This document shows, piece after piece, positions 31,720 through 44,955 of a stretch of 64,000 nt of DNA (within the stretch, counting starts at the first letter, position 1; the number at the start of each line of letters is the position of its first letter). Position numbers and translations under genes: made by a program. The stretch lies in assembly GCA_039707655.1 (NCBI GenBank), contig CM077670.1, positions 142,456,001 to 142,520,000 of the forward strand, in the 5' to 3' direction. The notes beneath the pieces are model-generated. The model had not been told where the DNA came from and made no database searches. It saw only the letters and a program-made list of their open reading frames with translations. This stretch comes from Elymus sibiricus (lineage: Eukaryota; Streptophyta; Magnoliopsida; Poales; Poaceae).

Positions 31720-34700
31720 TGTAACACCCCGATTTTTGGCCCTTGCCTTTTCTTTTGGATTTCTTCGAACTTTTATTTGGATAAGTCTTTTTCCCTGGCT
31801 ATGTGGTCTTAAAACCTGGGGAGATCATCTCTTCTTCCTCTCCCAAGTGGCTTGCCACTCCCAAATCCATCCCAAGACCATGTCATTTCCATCTTAGCCC
31901 AACCCCAATTTTTATTCCTTGGGAATGTTCCTTTTTCCATTAAAGGAATAACCCTGTTTGCCCTAGGTTGTGAAGCAACCAATATTTCTGTCTTTCCTAA
32001 AAATCCCACAAAATTCTCATAAATTCTTTGGATCATATCTTCCACAAATATGTCAAAACCCATCCTTGCCTAGTTCAAAAATAATGTAGGAATATTTATT
32101 TCCTATTTTGTCCAGTATATCACTTTGTGAAGGAAGTGCTATTTATCATTTCTTGATTGCCGTCAAAATTTTTGGGCACTCTCTCATATCCATATAACTG
32201 CCACATGCTAAAATTCAGCCTCATTTGCCTAGTAAATCTTCCTCAGCAAATTTCCAAAGATTCTGTCCAGAGAGAAGCTTTGTGAAGGAAGTACTAGCTA
32301 GGCTCATCCAAATGAGTTGAAATTTTGGCAGATCATCTATATTATCAAATCATTACTCTCCACCAAATTTCATCTCCATCCAACAATTTATGTGAGCACA
32401 CCATTCAATCTTTGTTTCTGGCCATAATTTCAGTTTGTGAAGCAACTATATTTTGTATTGCTTCATAAAATCTGAAATTAATCCAGGACCTAAATATCCG
32501 TATATCCTTTGAGCATGCCAAGATTCACATCTTTTTGCCAAGCGACTTTCTCCACAAAATTCCCTCAAGTTTCTGTTCAGAGGAAAGCATTGTGAAGGAG
32601 GTACTTTATCCAAATGGTATGAAATTTTTGCAGTGCCTTCACATGCCCAAATCATCATCCTCCACCAAATTTCAGACCTATCCAACACTCCATGTGAGTG
32701 CAGCTTCATGATCTAGTTTCTGGACCAAATTATGTAGTTGTGAAGCAACTATGATAAATACTGGTCCAACTCCTTTCATATTTCACAGGATTATAGTCCT
32801 TCCTACCCTAAACCCCAGTGACATCCTGGTTAGTCCTTATCCCATCCCATTTGACCAAATCTTCATGCCCAAGTTTGCGACAGAAAACTTCAGATGATCA
32901 CTCCCATCAGCACACAGTTGATTTCTTCGAGCCATCACTTCATAGAGGCCTCATGTTGAAAGGACTACACTCTTGACACCTTTTGCCAGGCATACGTGCC
33001 CTCCTATCGCTAATGCACGCGGTGACCACGCGGGCTGGCATGCGTTTGGCGCACTCTGCGCATCGGCTAGCTCCGGGCACTGCCCTTCCGGCCGCTCCCG
33101 CATGTCTCACCATGCCTACAGCATCGCCCTCACTCCCCTGCATCCCTGTAGCCTCTCCTCTGCCCCTCCCGACGCCGGACGGACATGGACACGGAGTGCC
33201 CGCGTGGGAACAGTGGCACAAAGATGCCCCTTGCCCCACACGGTGTGCCGCGGCTTTGCCCGCGTGCCTGCCACCCCACTTACTCCCTCTCCCGTCGCCC
33301 TCGTTGGTCCCAGCGTGCCCACCCTCTCGCCAGAGCTCCGTCCGCACGCCCTTGGCGGCACTCGAGTTAGGCATCCCCTCCCCTGCCTATATAAGCCCCT
33401 CCCGACCCTCTCCGAGATCATCAACCTCCTCACCACCCTCCCAGCACTCGCCCCGACCTCTCCCTCGAGCCTCTGGAGCTCTCCTCGCCTCGCGTTGCCA
33501 CCTTGGCCACTGCCTCTGCCTGCTCGAATTCGAGCAAGGTAGCGCCCCTCTCCTCCTCCTTTCCTCCCCTGGTAGCTCCCATAGCCGCAGATAACCTCCC
33601 CAGCCCCCGCAGCATCTTCTCCCCGGCCGGAGCGCCGTGCCCATCTCCGACCGAAGCCGCCGTCCGCCGCGGCCGTAGTCCTCCTTGAGCCCGAGCTCCC
33701 TGGTGGCCGTGCCGTGCACGAGCGGGACCGCCTCGCTCTCCTGAGCACACCGGTGGGCAGAGCGTCACGAACGGTGGCCGGAGCCGCCGGCAATCGCCGT
33801 CCGAGCTCTCTGCTCCCCTGGCCGAGCACGGGCACGCGAGGAGGAGGAAGACGACCAGCCTGGGTGGGCCCCACCACCCAACGGCCCCACTTGTCAGTCT
33901 AACCATGGCGTTCACCCGGCCGCTGACGTGGACAAGTTAAAGCGTATTCGTAGGAATGTGTTTTCTCTTTAGGAAATCGTAAATGGCTGCAGCTGCGGTC
34001 AGGAATACGCTTTCCCTATACCGAAGGTGTATTTTGTGGAAATGCGCTTTCCATTTCACCCCGCCGGCTGAAACTATTAAATTGCGGACGTTCGCCCGTT
34101 AAGAGCAGAAATGAACATTTTTTATTTCTTTTTCTGCCTAACGAACGAACGGCCGTATCTCCGCAACCGTAACTCCGATTCAGGTAATTCCAAAGCCACC
34201 GTTCTCAGTTCGTCGAGCCCGTTCCGTTGGTATCATTTTCACCGTGTTGTAACATACCGAAAATGACCATTTTGCCCCTGCCCTTATTCAGCCCCTCTGA
34301 GAGGGAAACGCTTCCGGCAAATTTTTCCACGACTGTCTCGCACTTCTCCCCGGTGAATCCTTCATCTCCAGGCAAGCCACAACAGCCACTTGCATGATGG
34401 CATTGCAGTAGCCATGGTTTCCACTTGAACATTTAAATAATTTGTGTATGCTTTATATGCTTGAAAATCGATGCTCATGCTATTGCCATGTTAATCTGCA
34501 GCTATTCAGTTAAATGATTATTTGCTAGTATTATTCTCATAGTCAATTCTTGTAAGCATTTCATTTGCTAGTGATAATGTTGTGCTCACATAAATAGTTA
34601 TCGTTTGTATGATAACACTAGTGATATTCTTGATCATCGCTATGCCATGCTCATTTGCATCTAGTAGAGGAAATGATTTATTGTTGATGCTGTTATGACA

Positions 34701-36140
34701 TATGTTAAATGGTTATGTTGCCCATCCAAGGTTACACTGATATCATGCTCATATGCATGGATATTTCATCATGTTATATTATTATGACTCAGCTCATCAC
34801 CATTCAAGTTAAAGCTGACGTTAATCAAACTTGAACAAATCTGTTGGCTGAGCCATAGTGCCATCGAATCGAGCTGACCAGTGCGGCCACACTTGCCTTA
34901 TGGGGGGCCTAATTTGGTCTATTGTCATGCCTCTCGTCGGTGCCTCCAACTGGGGAAGGTTATGTGCGTGCGCTACCCTGATCAGCTAGGCGGCCATAAG
35001 CCTTGTGTGCCTGAGTTGTATGGATATCCGATGTCCCTGTTTGGGACGGTTTGTTTTGTTTTGGCCACGACGGTGGTAGCCACGAAGGTGGCGGATGTCA
35101 CGATTTGACATCGGGGCCACCCAGGACATAGCCCGAAGGGGAGTTTGTCGGAGTGGCCGGGAGAGTGTCATGCAATAGATTGGTTTTGTCGGAATGTCAT
35201 TGGTCCACCCGAATGGGAGCACGAGGCCATGAATTCCGTGGTGTGGGTACAGTGTACTAACCTCTGTAGAGTGTATAACCTATCGATAGCCGCGTCCTCG
35301 GATATGGACACAGTTCGTAGTAAGTCACACTATGGGTCAACAGAAATAACAATCTGGATAATAAACAACCCCGGTTCCATGCGGAAAGAAGTTGGTTGAT
35401 CTTTATGTGGTCACGTGATGATCACAGGTAGAGATCATGCTCCGTGTGGTCAGGTGGTGATCACGATGGTATAGTTGATACCGAGATTGGTTGATCCTGA
35501 GGTGATCGTGTGATGTTCACGATGGTAAGTCTGAGACATGGTGGTTATGAGATAACCTCCGAGAAGAGTAAGTTGGTCCAAGGGACCTTAAACACCGACC
35601 CCCCCTCTCATGCTAGTGCTAGTATCATCATGGTCATATCATGAAGTATATGTACTTGTCATGCTCATGTTGTTCTAGTAGCATTGTGTTCATCATTAAT
35701 GATTAATCTGTAAATGCCATGTTGTTGTTTGTCTTGATTGCTTTGGTTGCTGTGATCTTGCGAGTACATTCAAAGTACTAACCTGGCGTGTCATGCCAGA
35801 TTGCAGGTCATGCCGTGATTGATTATTTGTCGAGGATCCTGTGGTCGCACTCTAGGATGTGTCCTAGCCAGAGTCCCTGCGGAGTGGAGTTCATCACCGT
35901 CGTCGTTGTTCCGCTTCTAGAAGTTATTCCGCTGAGATGTTCCGCTGCTAGCATAGAGCTACCTTGGCAGGCGTAGCGTCGCCATGCCGATGTAATCCTT
36001 TGTAATATCATACCCTTGTACTCGTATTATTTGTGATAAAGAGCTGATTTGTTCTATGCCAAGGAGTGCCGTATTCCAGAAGACTTGATCTCTAGGCTGG
36101 AATACGGGGTGTTCCCGTCTCTCTGAGCCGGGGTGCCACA
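31720..36140 (+). repeat. 5' LTR of D
   Basis: TGTAACACCCC to GGTGCCACA, 4421 bp. TATATAAG at 33388-33395 inside a GC-rich block (about 32960-33920). Purine-poor and A/T-rich elsewhere. ORFs inside the GC block occur on both strands and are compositional. Confidence 0.92.
33388..33395 (+). promoter_or_regulatory. TATA box of D 5' LTR
   Basis: CCTATATAAGCCCCTCCC; the same box sits in the 3' LTR at 40906-40913. Confidence 0.7.
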
Positions 36141-36145
36141 GCGCT

Positions 36146-36156
36146 TGGTATCAGAG
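36146..36156 (+). other. PBS of element D
   Basis: TGGTATCAGAG five bases after the LTR end, matching the initiator tRNA-Met complement. Confidence 0.88.
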
Positions 36157-37299
36157 TAGGTCTGGCTGTAGTATGCCCTAGTCCGCGCGAGCATTAGAAA
36201 CCGGTAGTTCAGAGTCTAGCCTACTTGTTGCATTTGGTTGTTGCATTTGCTTGCTGCATAGCATGCATATAAACCCATTATGTTGTCACTAACAGTTGAT
36301 CTTGTGAGTGTAGGTGGCATCGGTTTCGATCCACTACCTGCACCCTCCAGTTTTGCATACTGGTTCTTTAATGTTTGGTGTCATCTCTGTCCCAGCGGAG
36401 TGATGCCGAGGTACCTAGTGGTGTCGATCACTTGCAGGATTGATACACAGGTATCGCACCTATATATTCTTTTCAGCCACACCTATCGTTTCGGTGGTAG
36501 ACATGTTTCTACCCAGGATCTTGCCATTCAACCCGCCGCTTTGGCAACCCTTACTGGTCTTTGTTACCAGGAAAGGGCAATGCCAGCAGACCCTGCTTTC
36601 CACCGCTACCCTATCCTATTACTCATTCCCTGGACGAGTACGGTTCCCTTCCGTCTGCTTGATGATGATGTGGTCATGACATCCGTGTTCCGCTACATGA
36701 TCACCAAGTACGTCCTCATCCCTAAAGCCCATCTAGATGCAACTGGTGCTGAGCCAGCGCTTGGTTTACACCAATCTCTCCACACGTTGATTCACTTTCG
36801 TGCACACCGCCACAGCATATTAGGTCGTAGTAACGGAGATCTTGCGAGGTTTGTGTGCGTAAGTAGGCATGCATATTGTTGTGGATAGCAGTAAGATGTG
36901 ATGTTGCTTGTATATAATGTTGATGCCTTGTGTGCTTTTGTTTGAATCATTTCTTTTGTTTCTTTCTTTGGGCCTTCGGTGTTACCTTATTTCCCCTTAT
37001 GAAAAGTTGCTCATTGAACCGACACCGAACTCGAAGAATCAGTGAGGAGTTCAAATATTTGGAAATTCAGATAAACATTATGGAATTCTCAGCCGACTAC
37101 ATTGCATTGGGAATATCTGATCTGAATGCGAATGATATCCTAGATTGACTATCAGCATCAAGTTTACATCAGTGTGCAACCATCACAATCGTAATGAACC
37201 AGCTGGAAGATAGTTTGTGTGCAAGACAATAATACATTTCCAGTCAAAGGAATATCAAAGGTATACATATATGGCATTCAGTCCGCATTCTATGGTGAG

Positions 37300-37640
37300 A
37301 AGCTGCTAGAGTAAGCAACCCAATCTTCCTCTACACGCTACCAGGGAAGCTTACGATGCAAGGTTCCGCAGTCTTCCTCAGTACGATATGAGGATAACTT
37401 CCAGTGTAAGCTGTTCAATCTTCTTCAGTAAGCCACCGCAGAAAGCTTCCGGCATAAGTCACCATAACCACCTCAGCAAGCAACCAAGGGAAAAGCTTCT
37501 GAAGCACAGTACCCTATCTTTTTCAGCAAGCTATCCTGGCAAAAGCTTCGAGCATAAGCTATCCAGCATTCTTCAACACGCTACTCTCAGACAGCTTCCA
37601 ACACAAGCTATCCAGTCTTCATCGGTACGGCACTACCAAC
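37300..37640 (+). repeat. Diverged tandem array in D internal domain
   Basis: Repeated units of roughly 50-60 bp built from AAGCTTCC, CATAAGC, TATCCAG and CTTCTTCAG-like words, e.g. near 37405, 37455, 37500, 37550 and 37600. Copies are diverged; the period is estimated by eye. Confidence 0.6.
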
Positions 37641-38025
37641 AGTCATCGTCATTGGTACAAGATATTACAAAGTGAGTTGGCAGCATATGGCAGTGCATCT
37701 CAAGAATCAGAACCACAACAGGTTGGTCAAAAACACGAGCTAGTCAGGACACAAGTGTCTGCCTTGGGAATCAAATGCTCAGATACACGTGCTTCCATAA
37801 ACATTGAGAACATGCAGCCAAGGTCATGCAAGTCACTCGTACGATGATGCAAGCACATGGTTATCAAGGCCAGCTTCCTCACGCCCGACAAGGCAATATC
37901 GTTAACCCTTGTCACTACCATGTATGATTGACCACAACAGTGAGCCCTATACAAGCAACTGTGAGCATGGTATATGATCCTGATGAACCCTTGCTTACCT
38001 TTTCATGGTAACGGCACCATGCCTG

Positions 38026-38290
38026 TGTTCTGAGCTATTTTCGGCCGTCCAAGGTGGATGCCGACTTTATATTTCTCTTTTCAACAACTGGCCCATGTTC
38101 TGAGCTGCTTTTCGGCCGTCTCGGGTAGCTGTTGAGTTTCTTTTTATAGCAGTGACCCTATGCTCTGAGATGTTCTTCGGCCATCTTAGGGAACTGCTAC
38201 ATTCTTCTTATCAACACTGCCTCATGCTCTGAGCTGCTTTTCAGCCGTCGTGAGCCATGGTTGAGTTATTTCAGTAATGTCCCAGATCTG
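38026..38290 (+). repeat. Four-copy tandem repeat (about 65 bp) in D
   Basis: The word TG(T/C)TCTGAG(C/A) begins copies at 38026, 38096, 38161 and 38225 (spacing 70, 65 and 64 bp). Each is followed by TTTTCGGCCGTC or a variant and a T-rich segment. Confidence 0.75.
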
Positions 38291-39229
38291 AGTTGTAAAG
38301 ACCGTTCTGGTGGCTACTGATTGATTTGCCGATTTCATGCAAAGGTTCGAATGATCATTGCCCTATAGTTAGAGCTTGTGAGATGATAAACTTGCCATGT
38401 AAAACGTTGTTGCATTGTCGTAGAATAAGGATAAGGTATGCCTGTAGGAATATTGCACCTGACACCACCTATGGTCACACAAAGAATTAAGGATATATAT
38501 GGCCAAGCTCTTTTCAGCAAAGGATTCAGAAAAAGAGAACAATAACGAAGGAGCAAGACCGGCAATACAGGTATGATAATTGTTGCATGAACAACATGGT
38601 ACGGATACCCAAGACAATCTGATTTCGTATTGATCACCATGAACACACACCCAAGGGGTCTACTCTGTTTGTAAGGACCTCATATCAAGGTGACAGTTGA
38701 ATCGTCGGTACGGATCTGAGACAGAGAAGTCAACAAGATTTAGAACTACCTACAAGCAGTCAGATTCCGCCAAGAGAATGATTATGATTCTCAGCATTAT
38801 TTTGAACCCGGAGGACATGCATCTACTCGAGTAACCCGATGCAAGGAATAAATGTTTTGTGTCCACCAAGGAAATTTGTGTACAACTCCATGGAATACTA
38901 TCTGTACCGGATATAGGAAGAGTGTCACGTCAATTGGAAATCACTCCCGGACTTATGGAAATTCCAGTCATGATAATATCAGATAAGTCAGCAGACATAA
39001 AAGAATTGAAGTCAGAGTAAGGATGGACATATGAAGGAAGGCCTGTCAGAATGTGGGACATGGTGAAGCAAACCACCCCAGAGCAAGGAAGTCAGTCAAA
39101 TGCAATTCAGAGGGAACATGAAGGAAAAGGATACCCGAGTTGGAAACGGTTTCCTTAAGTCAGAATATTCATACTTGTTCCTTGAGCAACCAAATCTCGA
39201 GGACGAGATTTTTGTAAGGGGGGTAGGTT

Positions 39230-42200
39230 TGTAACACCCCGATTTTTGGCCCTGGCTTTTTCTTTTGGATTTCTTCAAACTTTTATTTGGATAAGTCTTT
39301 TTTCGTGGATATGTGGTCTTAAAACCTGGGGAGATCATCTCTTCTTCCTCACCCAAGTGGCTTGCCACTCTCAAATCCATACCAATACCATGTTATTTCC
39401 ATCTTAGCCCAACCCAAATTTTTATTTCTTGGGAATGTTCCTTTTTCCATTAAAGGAATAACCCTGTTTGCCCTAGGTTGTGAAGCAACCTATATTTCTG
39501 TCTTTCTTAAAAATCCCACAAAATTCTAATAAATTCTTTGGATAATATCTTCCACAAATATGTCAAAAACCATCCTTGCCTAGTTCAAAAATAATACAGG
39601 AATATTCATTTCCTATTCTGTCCAGTATGGCACTTTGTGAAGGAAGTGCTATTTATCTTTTCTTGATTGCCTTCAAATTTTTTGGGAACTCTCTCATATC
39701 CAAATAATTGCCACATGCCAAAATTCAGCTTCATTTGCCTAGTAAATATTCCTCAGCAAATTTCCAAAGTTTCTGTCCAGAGAGAAGCTTTGTGAAGGAA
39801 GTACTAGCTAGGGTAATCCAAATGAGTTGAAATTTTGGCAGATCATCTATATTATCAAATCATTACTCTCCACTAAATTTAATCTCCATCCAACAAACTA
39901 TTTGAGCACACCATCCAATCTTTGTTTCTATCCATAATTTCAGTTTGTGAAGCAACTATATTTTTTATTGCTTCATAAAATATGAAATTAATCCAGGACC
40001 TAAATATCCCTATATCCGTTGAGAATGCCAAGATTCACATCTTTTTGCCAAGCCATTTTCTCCACAAAATTCCCTCAAGTTTCTGTCCAGAGGAAAGCAT
40101 TGTGAAGGAGGTACCATTTTTATTTATCCAAATGGTATGAAATTTTTGCAGTGCCTTCACATGCCCAAATCATCATCCTCCACCAAATTTCAGACCTGTA
40201 CAACAATCCATGTGAGTGCAGCTTCATGATCTATTTTCTGGACCAAATTATGTAGTTGTGAAGCAACTATGATAAATCCTAGTCCAACTCCTTTCATATT
40301 TCACAGGATTGTAGTCCTTCCTACCCTAAACCACAGTGACATCCTGGTTAGTCCTTATCCCGTCCCATTTGACCACATCTTCATGCCCAAGTTTGCTACA
40401 GAAAACTTCAGATGATCACTCCCATCAGCCCACAGTTGATTTCTTCGAGCCATCACTTCATAGAGGCCCCATGTTGAAAGGACTACACTCTAGACACCTT
40501 TTTCCAGGCATACGTGCCCTCCTATCGCCAATGCACGCGGTGACCACGCAGGCTGGCATGCGTTTGGCGCGCTCTGTGCGTCGGCTAGCTCCGGGCACTA
40601 CCCTTCCGGCCGCTCCCGAGCGTCCCACCATGTCTACAGCATCGCCCTCACTCCCCTCCATCCCCGTAGCCTCTCCTTTGCCCCTCCCGACGCCGGCCGG
40701 ACGCGGACACGGAGTGCCCGCGTGGGAACAGTGGAGCAAAGGTGCCCCTTGCCCCACACGGTGCGCTGCGGCTTTGCCCGTGTGCCTGGCACCCCACTTA
40801 CTCCCTCTCCCATTGCCCTCGTTGGCCCCAGCGTGCCCACCCTCTCGCCAGAGCTCCGTCCACGCGCCCTTCGCGGCACTCGATTTTGCCATCCCCTCCC
40901 CTGCCTATATAAGACCCTCCCAACCCTCTCCGAGCTCATCAACCTCCTCACCACCCTCCTAGCGCTCGCCCCGACCTCTCCCTCGAGCCTCTGGAGCTCT
41001 CCTCGCCTCGCATTGCCACCTTGGCCACCGCCTCTGCTCGCTCGAATTCAACCAAGGCAGCACGCCTCCCCCCTCATTTCCTCCCCAGGGAGCTCCCATA
41101 GCCGCAGAAAACCTCCCCAGCCCCCGCAGCATCTTCTCCCCGGCCGGAGCGCCGTGCCCATCTCCGGCCGAAGCCGCCGTCCGCCGCGGCCGTGGTCCTC
41201 CTCGAACCTGAGCTCCCCGGTGGCCGTGCCGTGCACAAGTGGGACCGCCTCGCTCTCCTGAGCACACAGGTCGGCAGAGCGTCGCGAACGGTGGCCGAAC
41301 CGCCGGCAATCGCCGTCGGAGCTCTCTGCTCCCCTGGCCGAGTGCGGGCATGCGAGGAGGAGGAAGACGACCTGCCCGGGTGGGCCCCACCACCCAGCGG
41401 CCCCACTCGTCAGTCTAACCAGGGCGTTGACCCAGCCGCTAACGTGGACAAGTTAAAACGTATTCGTGGGAATGTGTTTTCTCTTTAGCTATGGTAAATG
41501 GTTGCAGCTGCGGTAAAGAATACGCTTTCCCTATACCGAAGGCGTATTTTGTGGAAATGCGCTTTCCATTTCACCCCGCCGGCCGAAACTATTAAATTGC
41601 GGATGTTCGCCCATTAAGAGCAGAAATGAACAGTTTTTATTTCTTTTTCTGCCTAACGAACGAACGGCCGTATCTCCGCAACCGTAACTCCGATTCAGGT
41701 GATTCCAAATCCCACTTTCTTAGTTCATCGAGCCCGCTCCGATGGTATCATTTTCACCATGTTGTAACATTCTGAAAATGACCATTTTGTCCCTTCCCTT
41801 GTTCAGCCCCTCCGAGAGGGAAACGCTTTCGGCAAATTTTTCCGCGAGTGTCTCGCACTTCTCCCCGGTTAATCCTTCATCTCCAGGAAAGCCACAACAA
41901 CCACTTGCATGATGGCATTGCAGTATCCATGGTTTCCACTTGAACATTTAATTAATTTGTGTATGCTTTATATGCTTGAAAATCGATGCTCATGCTATTG
42001 CGATGTTAATCTGCAGCTATTCAGTTAAATGATTATTTGCTAGTATTATTCTCATGGTCAATTCTTGTAAGCATTTCATTTGCTAGTGATAATGTTGTGA
42101 TCACATAAATAGTTATCGTTTGTATGATAACACTAGTGATATTCTTGATCATCGCTATGCCATGCTCATTTGCATCTAGTAGAGGAAATGATTTATTGTT

Positions 42201-43661
42201 GATGCTATTATGACATATGTTAAATGGTTATGTTGCCCATCCAAGGTTACACTGATATCTTGCTCATATGCATGGATATTTCATCATGTTATATTATTAT
42301 GACTCAGCTCATCACCATTCAAGTTAAAGCTGACATTAATCAAACTTGAACAAATCTATTGGCTGAGTCATAGTGACATCGAATCGAGCTGACCAGTGCA
42401 GCCACACTTGCCTATGGGGGGTCCTAATTCGGTCTATTGTCATGCCTCTCGTCGGTGCCTCCAACTAGGGAAGGTTATGTGCGTGCGCTACCCTGATCAG
42501 GTAGGCGGCCATAAGCCTAGTGTACCCGGGTTGTATGGATATCCGATGTCACCGTTTGGGACGGTTTGTTTTGTTTTGGCCACGACGGTGGCAGCCACGA
42601 AGTTGGCGGATGTCACGTGTTGACATCGGGGCCACCCAGGACATAGCCCAAAGGGGAGTTTGTCGGACTGGCCGGGAGAGTGTCATGCAATAGATTGGTT
42701 TTGTTGGAATGCCGTTGGTCCACCCGAATGGGAGCACAAGGCCATGAATTCCGTGGTGTGGGTATAATGTACTAACCTCTGCAGAGTGTATAACCTATCG
42801 ATAGCCACGTCCTCGGATATGGACACAATTAGTAGTAGGTCACACTATGGGTCAGCAAAAATAATAATCTGGATAATAAACAACCCCGGTTCCATGCGGA
42901 AAGAAGTTGGTTGATCTTTATGTGGTCACGCGAGGATCACGGGTAGAGATCAAGCTCTGTGTGGTCAGGTGGTGATCACGATGGTATAGTTGATACCGAG
43001 CTTGGTTGATCCTGAGGTGATCGTGTGATGTTCACGATGGTAAGTCTGAGACATATGGTGGTTATGAGATAACCTCCGAGAAGAGTAAGTTGGTCCGAGG
43101 GACCTTAAACATTGACCCCCCCCCCCTCTCATGCTAGTGCTAGTATCATCATGTTCATATCATGAATTATATGTACTTGTCATGCTCATGTTGTTCTAGT
43201 AGCATTGTGTTCATCATTAATGATTAATCTGTAAATGCCATGCTGTTGTTTGTCTTGATTGGTTTGGTTGCTGTGAGCTTGCGAGTACATTCAAAGTACT
43301 CACCTGGCATGTCATGCTAGATTGCAGGTCATGCCATGATTGATTGTTTGTCGAGGATCCCGTGGTTGCGCTCTAGGATGTGTCCCAGCCAGAGTCCCTG
43401 CAGAGTGGAGTTCATCACCATCGTCATTGTTCCGCTGCTAGAAGTTATTCCGCTGAGATGTTTCGCTACTAGCATAGAGCTACCTTGGCAGGCGTAGCGT
43501 CGCCATGCCGATGTAATCCTTTGTAATATCAGACCCTTGTACTCGTATTATTTGCGATAAAGAGCTGATTTGTTCTATGCCAAGCAGTGCCGTATTCCAG
43601 AAGACTTGATCTCTGGGCTTCAATACGGGGTGTTCCGGTCTCTCTGAGCCGGGGTGCCACA
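39230..43661 (+). repeat. 3' LTR of D
   Basis: TGTAACACCCC to GGTGCCACA, 4432 bp, highly similar to the 5' LTR along its whole length with small indels (e.g. extra bases near 40112). TATATAAG at 40906-40913. Confidence 0.92.
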
Positions 43662-43666
43662 TATAT
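43662..43666. repeat. Right TSD of element D (TATAT)
   Basis: Exact match to 31715-31719. Confidence 0.9.
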
Positions 43667-44872
43667 GTCATTTAACTAATGCCTACTCAAAGATAGATTT
43701 CACGAAAGTTCAAAGTTGGCATGGCAAGGACATGTGGATGTGGACCCCTCAAAATGCTAAGGAAGCACAATTGGCTAAAAGCTCCAAGACTCTTCATTTT
43801 TGGTTAAGTGATCCAAGATCACATTGAGTCCATAGGAAAGACAATACTATTAAAAGGGGGTGAGGTTTTAATCATGACTTAGTTGCTCAAGTGCTTGAAG
43901 ATATTGCTCCAACACCCACAGCCACTTTCCCACATTCCAATCTGTCCAAACCCTAAATATCAAACTCAGTCCCACCGATACATCTACACCCGGACCCACA
44001 TAGTTCAACCTAGACAATGCCATAGCCAAACCCTAGAAACTCGGTTCCACTGAGATGACATTCGGTCCCATCAGAACGAAACTACACTCACTCTCTAAGA
44101 GAGCCATCAGAACGAAACTACACTTGAACCATTCATTTTCTAAGAGAGAACCACCTACTCATGTGTTGAGATCAAGGCATTCCAATCCAACCATTTGAAC
44201 CTTGATTTCTAGCCTCCCCAAGTTGCTTTCCACTTCAATCCTTCTCCTACCCAAGCCTAATCTGTGAGAGAGAGATTGAGTGTTGAGGAGACTATCTTTT
44301 GAAGCACAAGAGCAAGGAGTTCATCATCAACAACACCATCTATTACCTTTTGGGGAGTTGTGTCTCCTAGATTGGTTAGGTGTCACTTGGGAGCCTCCAA
44401 GATCATGTGGAGTTGAACCAAGGAGTTTGTAAGGGCAAGGAGATCGCCTACTTCATGAAGATCTACCCGAGTGAGGCTAGTCCTTCATTGACGTAAGCCA
44501 TGTTGGAATAGACAAGGTTGCTTCTTCGTGGACCTTTCGTGGGTGGAGCCCTCCATGGATTCGCGTAGCCGTTACCCTCTGTGGGTTGAAGTGTCCATCT
44601 ACGTGGACGTCCGATAGCACCACCTATCGGAACCACACCAAAAATCACCGTGTCTTCATTGCGTTAGAATTCTCCGATCCCTCCTTTACATTCATATGCA
44701 AAGTCTTTACTATCCGCATCCACTGCCCAACTCTTAGACTTGCATGTGTAGGGTGTTGCTTGACTTGGTAGAATTGCTAAAACTTGCCTACAACTAAAAT
44801 TGGGAAAAGGATAGCTTTTATTTGGTCAAGTAGTGTAATCACCCCCCCTCTAGGCATACTTTCGATCCTACA
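43667..44872 (+). repeat. Element E 5' LTR, remainder
   Basis: Continuation of the LTR started at 31668, ending CGATCCTACA at 44872 like the LTRs of A. Total about 1258 bp. The TATA-containing segment found in the 3' LTR of A is missing. A 20-bp word, CCATCAGAACGAAACTACAC, is duplicated at 44068 and 44104. Confidence 0.85.
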
Positions 44873-44874
44873 AG

Positions 44875-44886
44875 TGGTATCAGAGC
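44875..44886 (+). other. PBS of element E
   Basis: TGGTATCAGAGC, a full 12-base match to the initiator tRNA-Met complement, two bases after the LTR. Confidence 0.9.
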
Positions 44887-44955
44887 TTTGGTCTCCATAG
44901 CCTTGGTTTCCATTACTTTGGTCTCCATAGCCTTAGTTTCACAATCTAGGAGAGT

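Larger units (their letters stand above)
36141..39229 (+). other. Non-coding internal domain of D
   Basis: 3.09 kb with no ORF of recognisable family; the longest (36280-36888) lacks retroelement motifs. It contains two imperfect tandem arrays (37300-37640 and 38026-38290) and ends with a PPT, GTAAGGGGGGTAGGTT (39214-39229). The role is probably as packageable RNA, an inference from LARD biology. Confidence 0.7.
31720..43661 (+). mobile_element. Element D: LARD-like non-coding LTR retrotransposon
   Basis: 11.94 kb with LTRs of 4421 and 4432 bp and an internal domain of only 3.09 kb. The internal region has a PBS and PPT but no gag or pol motif in any frame. These sizes fit the Large Retrotransposon Derivatives known from Triticeae (from memory: about 4.5-kb LTRs, about 3.5-kb internal domain). 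LTR start TGTAACACCCCG and the PPT phrase CTCGAGGACGAGATTTTTGT are typical of Tekay/Del chromoviruses, so its partner is probably one of these. Non-autonomous. Confidence 0.92.

Noticed and set aside
33116..33877. 253-codon minus-strand ORF and overlapping plus-strand ORFs in the D LTR
   Set aside because: Long frames open on both strands in a GC-rich block at the LTR promoter; no family motif, and the second LTR copy breaks them differently.
36280..36888. 202-codon ORF in the D internal domain
   Set aside because: No gag, pol or other motif and not supported by a second copy; LARD internal domains are non-coding.
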